Shown piece by piece: positions 1 to 7,243 of a stretch of 30,171 nt of DNA. The stretch covers positions 1 through 30,171 of the forward strand of contig CAMPIM010000033.1 in NCBI GenBank assembly GCA_946886365.1, given 5' to 3'. This DNA is from an uncultured Novosphingobium sp. Lineage in GTDB: Bacteria > Pseudomonadota > Alphaproteobacteria > Sphingomonadales > Sphingomonadaceae. Every line of letters begins with the position of its first letter. The first letter of the stretch is position 1. A program made the translations under genes and the position numbers. The notes under the pieces are model-generated. The model saw only the letters and a list, made by a program, of their open reading frames with translations. It made no database searches and had not been told where the DNA came from.

Positions 1-21
1 CAAGGTGGCATAATGAGATAG

Positions 22-1242
22 GTGACCGGCGCAAAACCGTTACATGTCCAGATCGACGAAGCCGTCACTGAGGTTCTCGATTATGTCCCGGCGCGCTTCC
101 GGGTCATCCGCCATGTCCGGCCCAGGTTGGTGTGCCGATCCTGCGAGCAGATCCGCCAGGCACCCGCTGTCGATCTGCCGCTGCCCAAGGTGATGGCGAG
201 CAGCGCCTTGCTGGCCAATCTCGTCGTCAGCCGCTTTGTCGATCATCAGCCCTGGCACCGGCAATCGGTGATCTTCCGCCGCGTGGGGCTCCACATCGAT
301 CGGGACGTGATGAGCCGCTGGGCCCGGAAACTGGCATGGCTGCTGGCGCCACTGGGCGAACGGCTGTTCGCCTATATCCGGGAAGCCGCGAAGATCCATG
401 GTGATGACACGCCGGTGACGCTGCTGGGCAATGGCGATGGCAGCCGGACCGGGCACTTCTGGGTCTATCTGCGCGATGATCGTTCAAGCGGTGACATGAG
501 CCCGCCCGCCGTAGCCTTCCGCTTCAGCGCAGATCGTGGCGGGGCGCATCCGGCGGAACATCTCGCCGATTATCAAGGCTATCTGCAGGCGGACGGCTTT
601 GCCGGATACAACGCGCTTTACCGTGATCCCAAAACCAAGGCGCCCAGGGATATCGTCGAAGTGGGATGCTGGAGCCACGCGCGCCGGAAATTTACCGACA
701 TCCTGGATAAGAGCCCGTCGCCGATCGCGGCGGAGGCGGTGGTTCGGATCGCCGAACTCTTTGCCATCGAGCGCGACATCAAGGATGCGCCACGCGATGA
801 GCGAAGACGTGTCCGCCAGATCAAGGCGGTGCCGAAACTGGAGGCTTTGCGCGTCTGGCTCGAAACCCAGAACCGTGGTCTGTCGTCCGACAGCAATCTG
901 GCGCGTGCGTGTCGCTATCCGCTCAACCGCTGGCAGGCCATGATCCGCTACTGCGACGATGGCCGGCTCGAGATCAGCAACAATCTGGTGGAGAACGCCC
1001 TGCGCGGGGTTGCTCTTGGTCGCCGGAACTGGATGTTCGTTGGCTCCATGAAGGGTGGAGAAGCGGCGGCGCTCTTCTACTCTCTAGCCGGCACATGCCG
1101 CCTCAACGGCATCGAGCCCGAGGCGTGGTTCACCGACGTCATCGAGCGCATCGGTAACCACCCGATCAATCGGATCGATGACTTCCTCCCATGGAACTGG
1201 CAGACATCGAGGATGACCAACGATCTGGAGAAGGCTGCGTGA
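22..1242 (+). CDS. tnpC: IS66-family transposase TnpC (5' part missing or interrupted)
   Basis: DDE transposase that catalyses IS66 movement. The 406 aa visible begin in the region following the N-terminal zinc-binding segment (TEVLDYVPARFRVIRHVRP) and run through the DDE core. Candidate catalytic residues are D129 (HGDDTPV), D191 (LQADGFAGYN) and E324 (NNLVENALRGVALGRRNW), followed by the IS66 C-terminal domain. Family members are usually a little over 500 aa, so about 100 residues are absent. The codon just before the GTG at 22 is an in-frame TAG (19-21). Either the gene is broken there, or the true N terminus lies upstream in another frame; 21 bases of upstream sequence cannot settle it. 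The stop overlaps the start of the next gene. Confidence 0.85.
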   Translation: MTGAKPLHVQIDEAVTEVLDYVPARFRVIRHVRPRLVCRSCEQIRQAPAVDLPLPKVMASSALLANLVVSRFVDHQPWHRQSVIFRRVGLHIDRDVMSRWARKLAWLLAPLGERLFAYIREAAKIHGDDTPVTLLGNGDGSRTGHFWVYLRDDRSSGDMSPPAVAFRFSADRGGAHPAEHLADYQGYLQADGFAGYNALYRDPKTKAPRDIVEVGCWSHARRKFTDILDKSPSPIAAEAVVRIAELFAIERDIKDAPRDERRRVRQIKAVPKLEALRVWLETQNRGLSSDSNLARACRYPLNRWQAMIRYCDDGRLEISNNLVENALRGVALGRRNWMFVGSMKGGEAAALFYSLAGTCRLNGIEPEAWFTDVIERIGNHPINRIDDFLPWNWQTSRMTNDLEKAA

Positions 1243-1832
1243 GCAACGGCACCGTGGTGCGGATGAGGATTACGCTGGACGATGTCACGCCGACCGTCAG
1301 CCGGACCCTGGAGGTGCCGCTCAATATCCGGCTCGATCGTCTGCACACCGTCTTCCAGACTGCCTTCTCCTGGACGGACTCTCACCTGTGGGAAATGAGC
1401 TTTGGGCAGACCGGCTTCGGCATCCCCGATCCCGACTATGGCTTCGACGGGCCGCTCGACGCCCGTAAAGCCACCCTCGCTCAGGTCCTGGCGGATACCA
1501 GGCGCAAGAGCTTCCGATATCTCTATGACTTTGGCGACGCCTGGGAACATAGCGTCAAGATCGAGCGCGTCAGCCCCGCCAGCCCGCACCTCACATATCC
1601 GCTCATCGTCGATGCAGTGGGCATGAGGCCGCCTGAGGACTGCGGCGGCCCGTGGGGTTATGCCGAAAAGCTCGAAGCGCTCGGCGACCCCCAACATGAG
1701 TATCATGAAGAGGCGCTGGAAACCCTCGGCGACGATCATGATCCCAACGCCAAGCCCGATATCCCCCTGATCGAGGAAAGGCTGGAAGCGCTCGCGAAAA
1801 AATGGGCGCCACGGACACGCCGGAAAGCCTGA
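1239..1832 (+). CDS. plasmid pRiA4b ORF-3 family protein (IS66 passenger)
   Basis: A 197-aa protein of the pRiA4b ORF-3 / IS1096 TnpR-like family. Visible family features are the early strand MRITLDDVTPTVSRTLEVP, the segment DRLHTVFQTAFSWTDSHLWE, the FRYLYDFGDAWEHSVKIE block and the late PPEDCGGPWGYAEKLEAL block. The family often travels with transposons and plasmids; its biochemical role is not established. The GTG at 1239 was chosen because it overlaps the transposase stop (GTGA), which implies translational coupling. An upstream in-frame ATG at 1191 would add 16 residues lying inside the transposase gene. The gene ends 18 bp before the IS66 terminal repeat, so it belongs to the element. 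Confidence 0.85.
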   Translation: MSNGTVVRMRITLDDVTPTVSRTLEVPLNIRLDRLHTVFQTAFSWTDSHLWEMSFGQTGFGIPDPDYGFDGPLDARKATLAQVLADTRRKSFRYLYDFGDAWEHSVKIERVSPASPHLTYPLIVDAVGMRPPEDCGGPWGYAEKLEALGDPQHEYHEEALETLGDDHDPNAKPDIPLIEERLEALAKKWAPRTRRKA

Positions 1833-1850
1833 AAGGCCGCGTCAACGCCA

Positions 1851-1868
1851 CCTTCCGTCGGCGCTTAC
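1851..1868 (-). repeat. IS66 right terminal inverted repeat
   Basis: Reads GTAAGCGCCGACGGAAGG on the minus strand, matching the GTAAGCG start typical of IS66-family ends. It directly abuts broken recombinase sequence. The partner repeat is outside the window. Confidence 0.8.
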
Positions 1869-2266
1869 ATTGAAGAAGCGGTAGAATGATTTGCTTGCAA
1901 GCTGGATCTGGTTCTGCGTTGCAGGAGCCAAGACCCTCGTTGCCTGCTTTCCCAGTACAACCGGGGACTCGGCAACGCGTCTTTTCGCGGGGCGAGCCGC
2001 CAAGCCAGAAAGCTATCATAAAGCGGCACCGCAGCCTGATGGAGTCCGGCGTCGTTCGCGCTCAGGAAATTCGCGAACTCGACAACATGGCGGACGTAGG
2101 CCCGAACGGTGTTGGGCGACGCGTGTGTCTGCTCAAGATGAACGATCCAGCGACGACAGCACTCGACGATATCGCCGCTGTCATCCAGCACCGTCCACGA
2201 TCGACGGCCATCGGGCAACTCGATGCGCGCGGCCCGCCAAGGCGACGGTGAAGTCGCAGTCGACAT
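1869..2266 (-). pseudogene. tyrosine recombinase/phage integrase, N-terminal fragment (frameshifted, cut by IS66)
   Basis: From the ATG at 2266 the minus strand encodes an N-terminal core-binding (SAM-like) domain of a tyrosine recombinase: WIVHLEQTHASPNTVRAYV, then FANFLSANDAG and PLYDSFLAWRLAPRK. In that frame the match ends near 1990. In another frame it resumes as LAPATQNQIQLASKSFYRFF, the expected next helix of this domain, and runs to the IS66 boundary at 1868. A single-base indel in or near the A/T run at 1982-1985 explains the shift. The whole catalytic domain (R-H-R-Y) is absent from the window and could lie beyond the left end of the IS. Two independent lesions make this a non-functional remnant. 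Confidence 0.75.
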
Positions 2267-2515
2267 GGTGGCAGATATTGGTGAAACATGCCGCGGACCG
2301 CAAGCTTTCCGCCCTCACAGTGGACACACTGGACATGGACAGTTATGGTGTTGCTATTAACATAATTCCTATTCACAAACCTTTCAGCTGGTGCCGGGTG
2401 CCCTCTGACCGTTAGTAAACCTACTTACGACCTTGTCCCGATCACATGACTGTTCAATAGAAAGCGCGTTCTACAGCGGTGGAACTCGGCTCCCGCAACC
2501 AACGGTGTACCACTT

Positions 2516-2545
2516 AAAGGCCCAGTTCCATGGAACTAGGCCTTT
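2516..2545 (-). terminator. Long hairpin over the recombinase stop codon, possible terminator
   Basis: Almost perfect palindrome: AAAGGCC and AGTTCC arms on one side, GGAACT and GGCCTTT on the other, one mismatched position between arm pairs and a 2-nt centre. The stop codon of the serine recombinase reading frame (2536-2538) lies inside it. On the minus strand the 3' arm ends CCTTT followed by AAG, so the U-run is short. It could be a factor-independent terminator or a protein-binding palindrome. Confidence 0.45.
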
Positions 2546-3826
2546 CGTGCGTTCTGAACCTTGACGCTTCCAGCAACAGCAGCCTCAGTAAGCGCGACCA
2601 TTTGGAACAGGTCGCCGTGCAACTCTAGTCGGCGATGCTTGCTGCCCCGGCAGTTGCCCGCGTGGACAACCACACCCTCGATCAGTGCGCGGATCGCGCT
2701 ACGCGAGACATTGGCCTCACGCGTGGCCAGATGCTGCTTGAGTTCGGCGATAGCGGTGCGGTAGATAGCTTCGTAATTGGTAGGGAGGCGGATCACCGTG
2801 CGCTCCGGCAGCTCCGCCAATTCGCGTTCCGGCTGTTCCTCTTCGGCCCCCAACTCCTTGAGCCGTGTGGTGAGTGAGCGCGGTGCAGCCTCGTCCTCCT
2901 CGATCCGGCGGAGAATTTTGGCGGCGCGTTGACGCGTCTCGACCAGCGCGTCTTCGAGTTCATCGCGGCGGCCATAGGCCGCACGCTGCTGCGCATCGAG
3001 CTCGCGCTGAAAATGCACAGCGAAGCGGCAGATGATGTCTGGAGTGAGCAGACGGTCCCGCAGGCCGGACAAAGCCCGCTCTTAAAGATGGTTGCTGGTG
3101 ATCGAGCTGTTGCTACACGCCTGCCTATTGGCAGCCTTGCACCGCCGCCGACCGCCGACGCTGACGAAATCGTCGCCGCAGACGCCGCAGCGCACCAGAC
3201 CGCTGAGAAAAATGGCTCGCTTGGCGCCAGCAAGTGGATTTCCGATGAGGCCGAAGTTCACGTCCCGAGCCGCGCGGGCTTCCGCCTGGCGAGCTTTGAC
3301 GCGGTCCCAGAGCTGCTGATCGATGATGCGCAGGTCTGGTTCATAGCGCACAATCCATTCGCTTTCCGGATTGAGGCGCTGGCGGCGTGAGAAGCCGCGA
3401 TTCTCGTTCGGAATCTCGACCCACTTGCGACGGTTGAAGACGCGCCGACCGATATAGATCACGTTGTTGAGAATGCCTTCACCCAGCTTCACTACCCCCG
3501 AGAGCCTGGATGGATTCCAGATGCCTGCACTATACTTTCCGCGCTCCCGTGCGCGGGGAGATGAGATCCCTTCCGTGTTCAGGATCTTGCAGATCTGCTT
3601 AAGACTATGGTCATCCGCGTATAGTTGGAAGATTCGGCGGACCAGCGCGACCTCCTCTTGTTGATGACGAGACGGTCGGCTTCGCGACCGGATGCGTTCA
3701 GACCGAGAACCTCCTTCCCATAGCCGAGGATCTTGCTGCCCGTAGCGCCACCCCGAGTGGCCTTGCCCTTGAGGCCGCGGCGCGTCGTGTAGGCGATGCG
3801 CGCCCGCTTCGCTCGAGGTAGCCGAC
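2536..3826 (-). pseudogene. large serine recombinase, broken (no catalytic domain, one frameshift, one nonsense codon)
   Basis: Three pieces of one gene can be assembled on the minus strand. About 3660-3810 reads TTRRGLKGKATRGGATGSK and continues to an I-N-K near 3661. A one-base loss in the GAGGAGG run near 3656 shifts the frame, and the next piece begins EEVALVRRIFQLYADDHSLK, the recombinase domain, ending with a zinc-ribbon (LVRCGVCGDDFVSVGG). An in-frame TAA at 3082-3084 stands where a sense codon is expected, after CSNSSITSNHL. The same frame then resumes as ERALSGLRDRLLTPDIICRF and continues through a charged coiled-coil region to 2536. The N-terminal resolvase domain with the catalytic serine is missing beyond about 3820. 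Such enzymes mobilise phages, ICEs and islands, so this is probably a relic of an integrated element. Confidence 0.8.
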
Positions 3827-3936
3827 ATGACCCGGGAGCTGAAAGGAATGAAGGGTGCTGTAATGCACCGCCCGTTAGGATAGCGCTGCTAAGCAGGTTC
3901 CATTTGCATCATGGGTGCTTCATCGGTTGGCGGACG

Positions 3937-4510
3937 TCACGGACGACCCCAATCTTCACACGGATTGTTTTTTTCGCAAAAGTTCAGGAACTGCGGGATC
4001 CATTGCACGGCGGATGTTGCCGGGCCACCGGTCCTTATCGCAGGATCAACTGCCTTCACCGCCTTCGCTCCCGCCGCGTAAAGCGCGAAATATTCTTCCT
4101 GCCTGCCGGTCCAGAACCAGGACTTGAGGTTAGGCTCGTTCCACACCTCGAAATACAATTGCCGCACCTCAATTCTGCCGTAGCGCTGCATAATATGGCG
4201 GATGAACTTCTCGACGAGTTCTCCCCATTTTTCAGATGAGGTAGGCGGCGTCACATTGGCGCGATAAATTCCTTGGTTCCGCTCGCCAGTCCGCGCGGCA
4301 TGAAGCTCAACTCCACGAATGGCTGAATGCCTCTGTCCAGAAGCCTGTCGTAGACTGCGTTTACATTTTGAAAATTGCCGCCCGCGCCAACGCCAAGTTC
4401 ATCGTTGAATATGCCGTGAAATCGTATGCGCTCTAACCCCGCTTCATTCTTGAAACGCTATAGATCCTTGCGCCATGGCTCGCGCAAGGTGATCGCGGCG
4501 CGTCTACTCG
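3937..4510 (-). pseudogene. glycoside hydrolase family 39 (beta-xylosidase-like) fragment, multiply broken
   Basis: The minus strand encodes two pieces of a GH39 enzyme in different frames. The upstream piece (about 4510-4285) reads LERIRFHGIFNDELGVG, then VYDRLLDRGIQPFVELSFMP. The downstream piece (4283-3937) reads GIYRANVTPPTSSEKW, then YFEVWNEPNLKSWFW, where the E of WNEPN is the GH39 acid/base, and ends near QFLNFCEKNNP. The frame changes near 4280, an in-frame TAG lies at 4458-4460, no convincing start was found, and the C-terminal half with the nucleophile is gone. GH39 members include beta-xylosidases and alpha-L-iduronidases. It lies downstream of, and on the same strand as, the intact GH79-like gene, so the two may once have formed a glycan-degradation locus. 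Confidence 0.75.
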
Positions 4511-4669
4511 CCACTGCTCATCACCGTTCCTCTCCCTATACGCTGCTATAACGAGACACCTATCCAAGCGGGGAGGATAATGCACTCAACCGTATACTTT
4601 TAGCACTGCTTGCGGCTGTCATCGAGCTCCTTCGAGTACTCAGAAAAGCTCGCCCTGTTAGGTTTCAGG

Positions 4670-4702
4670 CCCGCCGCGTTTGGCGACGCCAACCCCGGCG
4701 GG
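4670..4702 (-). terminator. Two-stem hairpin just after the GH79-like gene
   Basis: Outer arms CCCGCCG (4670-4676) and CGGCGGG (4696-4702) enclose an inner TTGGCG/CGCCAA stem. The structure begins about 15 nt beyond the stop codon of the minus-strand gene. No clear U-run follows, so it may stabilise the mRNA end or act as a weak terminator. Confidence 0.4.
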
Positions 4703-4716
4703 ATCCGAAGCTGCAA

Positions 4717-6198
4717 TCAAACAGCCGCAACGACTTTGCCCAATCGGACAATAGTGGCCGATGACCGCGCGATGTCGACAGTAGCAGCAGGGACGCTGCG
4801 GGAGGCGAGGTCCAGGCGGGCCTCGCGGCTGTCGAGGGACGGGCCGCTCAACGTGGCGACGCTCTGGTGGCGGGGCAGCGGCAGGCGGACGTCGGTGCCG
4901 ACTTCCTTGTTAAGGATAGCAAGCAGCGTGCCCTGAGCCGTGTCGGCTGCATAGGCGACGACGTTGAGGCCCTGCGCGTCCAACTGGACGGTCCGCATGC
5001 GTGCGCCGCTGAACAGCCCGGCGAACTTCATGCCCCAATAGACCGGCTGCGGCTGCACTTCCCCGTCCATATTGCCGATCGGCGTGTAGAAGGGGCGCGG
5101 GCGGGGCTGCGCGTCGGGCAGCATTTTTTCGCCCGCAAGCCCGCCGACCGAGTTGGCAACCGCAGGGCCAGCGCCGCCATGCAGGTTCACGCTGGAATAG
5201 CCCAGCGACATGAGCTGGAGCATATAATCAGCGGCCCAGAGCGCGGCGACATAGCTATCCGACACGCCCGGCTTGCCACCGTGGTAGGCGGTGTTGCCTT
5301 CCGTCATGCGGTAGGCAACACCCATCTTGCGCGCGGCGTCGCTGGTCAGCTTGCCTTCCCGGGCTTCCCGGGTCGAGCGCAGGAGGAGGCGGTCGGGCTT
5401 GATCCGCGGATCGTTGGGACCGCCCTTGTAGAAATGATGCGACAGTGCCTCGATCCGCGGCGGATTCTTGATCGAGGCCCAGCGGTCGGCGAGGGCAGGC
5501 AGCCAATCGAGCTTGTAAGCGACGTCGGGCAGAATGAAGCGGGCATCCGGGCTGGCCGCCGTGATCGCATGGGCAGCGGCAAGCCACTCGGCAAGATAGG
5601 TGTCGGGACCCCAGGTCTTGGGATCGCGCAGGTGAGAACTAAACACGTCAACTTCATTGCCGATTACGAACGCGACCAGCTGCTTGCCAAGCCGCCGTTG
5701 GACATAGGCTGCCTCGCGCGCCAGGTCACGCGGCAGGCCATTGCCGAGATTAAGGCCGTAGATGCAGCGCCATCCGATCGCATCCAGGAAGCCCTTGAGC
5801 GCATCGATGGCTGCTGGCGTGACGGCGTAGCTGAGGTCCGGGCGCGGCTGGCCCGGCTTGATCGGCCGTTCGATGCGCGGCGGCTGCTTGTCGTCGGGGC
5901 GCTCCTTCCACCAGGAAAACTCGCTGGTGTTGCCGCCGATGCGCAGAATGCCAGCGGGCGTCAGGTCACGGAAAGCGCGGACCAGCGGGCGGTTATGCGC
6001 GTTAAAGAAATCGGGTGTTTCAAGCTGCTGCGTCTCGTAGGACAGGCCGACAAAGTCGCGGGGCACCAGCGGCCCTTGCGCCGATCCATTGAGCGAGAGC
6101 GACAGGGTCGCCGGGGTTTCCGCAGCGCGCGCAGGGACGATCAGCGCCCCGGCTGCCGTCAATATTCCCGCGTTCAGAAAATTACGGCGGTCTATCAT
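4717..6198 (-). CDS. Tat-exported glycoside hydrolase, GH79-like (beta-glucuronidase/heparanase type)
   Basis: A 493-aa protein with a twin-arginine signal (MIDRRNFLNAGILTAAGAL, probable cleavage after ARA near residue 25), so it should be exported folded. The TIM-barrel has a GLSYETQQLE strand and FVIGNEVDVF with E182 as candidate acid/base. MTEGNTAYHGGKPG carries E300 as candidate nucleophile. A C-terminal beta-sandwich (from about residue 390) matches the GH79 C-terminal domain. Family members cleave beta-glucuronides or related uronic-acid glycosides; the actual substrate here is unknown. The ATG at 6198 starts directly at the Tat signal. The gene is monocistronic in this window, with a hairpin after its stop and a broken GH39 gene downstream. 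A related GH family of the same clan is the main alternative. Confidence 0.75.
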   Translation of the reverse strand: MIDRRNFLNAGILTAAGALIVPARAAETPATLSLSLNGSAQGPLVPRDFVGLSYETQQLETPDFFNAHNRPLVRAFRDLTPAGILRIGGNTSEFSWWKERPDDKQPPRIERPIKPGQPRPDLSYAVTPAAIDALKGFLDAIGWRCIYGLNLGNGLPRDLAREAAYVQRRLGKQLVAFVIGNEVDVFSSHLRDPKTWGPDTYLAEWLAAAHAITAASPDARFILPDVAYKLDWLPALADRWASIKNPPRIEALSHHFYKGGPNDPRIKPDRLLLRSTREAREGKLTSDAARKMGVAYRMTEGNTAYHGGKPGVSDSYVAALWAADYMLQLMSLGYSSVNLHGGAGPAVANSVGGLAGEKMLPDAQPRPRPFYTPIGNMDGEVQPQPVYWGMKFAGLFSGARMRTVQLDAQGLNVVAYAADTAQGTLLAILNKEVGTDVRLPLPRHQSVATLSGPSLDSREARLDLASRSVPAATVDIARSSATIVRLGKVVAAV

Positions 6199-7243
6199 TG
6201 CTCGAACCTCTTAGATGATAATTACCGGCGATCGTCATTTCTGCTGACTTTAAAAAAGCCAACGACCACCGGGCGGAGACGATGAAGGTGCTGGGCCCCA
6301 TGACAGATTTAGGGTCAATGGTTTAAAACGTTAATCGCACGGCGTGATGCTCGCAGCTCCAAGGCAGGATCGCAAATTGGCTCTAAGTCTACAATGCTGG
6401 CCCCGATTGTGCGGGTCATCGGCTCTATATCCGAGAACCGCGTCGAGGTGGTTGTCAAGGTCCTACAAGCTACGAAGGCTTCGACGTTTAGGCGTCAGGA
6501 CCGATATATCCTTTGAACTGTCAGACAGGATCGAGCCCTGCATCTACATTGAAACGTGATCCAGGCGTGGCCGCACACCCCGGCGAAAAATCAGTTCGCT
6601 ACGAAAATGAAATTTCACAGAACCGCGGAGAGTTCGTGAAGTAACGGGGCAAAGCGGTAGTTGATCAGCGGCGGCAACACCGGACGCGCCAGGTTGCCTT
6701 CGCCACCTTGAATTGAACGGCTAAAATGAAGGCATATTTTTGCCGGTCTGCTCAACGAAACGTGAATGACGGGTTCCGGCAGCCGTCCCGACCGGAGTCC
6801 TGGAACGGCAAGAGTTTGATCGACAGTCGCCGGAACCGGACGTTCCCGCATTTAATGAGCGAAAGTTGACCGTCGAGCGGCCGAAAAGGGCTTTGTCACC
6901 CGAAGCGCTTTGCAGATAAGCCGTCGGAGGCAAATTACACGGGTTGGATTGCGCACCGCGCAATTCGGTGAGCGCCGATATCATCGCGCTGATCTCGGCA
7001 TCTGCTCTTACCGCCCTGCCGTAAGCAGACCTACCATGGAGATGGCCGTAATCGTGACCAGCCGAATGCTGCCAAGGCGCCACACAGCATCTCGACCTGG
7101 CCACCGTACTCGGCCTGAATGAGCATGTGTCGTGCTGGGCGTTCTCAAGGCGATTTTCTCCCGAAAGCGCTATAAAGTTAGCGCTGCCGACCTTGCGGTC
7201 AGCAGCGCCGTTGCGAATTCAAGAGTTCTCGTAGAGCTTGCTA
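6199..7243. other. About 1 kb without a recognisable gene
   Basis: Short open frames occur on both strands, the longest being a 127-codon minus-strand frame at 6721-7104. None has recognisable family motifs, a convincing ribosome site or protein-like composition. The part next to 6198 must contain the promoter of the GH79-like gene. The part near 7143-7243 is the 3' flank of the autotransporter gene. I see no IS ends or tRNA here. It may be decayed coding DNA. Confidence 0.5.

Larger units (their letters stand above)
1..1868 (+). mobile_element. IS66-family insertion sequence, right part (left end lies outside the window)
   Basis: The stretch holds a TnpC-type transposase, an overlapping pRiA4b ORF-3 type passenger gene and, at 1851-1868, a terminal inverted repeat that reads GTAAGCGCCGACGGAAGG on the minus strand. 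IS66-family elements characteristically begin GTAAGCG, so 1868 is taken as the right boundary. The small tnpA and tnpB genes and the left repeat would lie before position 1. IS66 elements usually make an 8-bp target duplication; the right-hand copy would be attgaaga (1869-1876). The element sits inside a tyrosine recombinase gene read on the minus strand. Confidence 0.85.

Noticed and set aside
4867..6285. 472-codon plus-strand open frame
   Set aside because: Antisense of the GH79-like gene. GC-rich third positions leave the opposite strand open, and no family motif is seen, while the minus strand has a Tat signal and catalytic motifs.
6721..7104. 127-codon minus-strand frame and overlapping frames
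   Set aside because: No motif, no ribosome site, S/R/T-rich composition typical of spurious frames; left as unassigned sequence.
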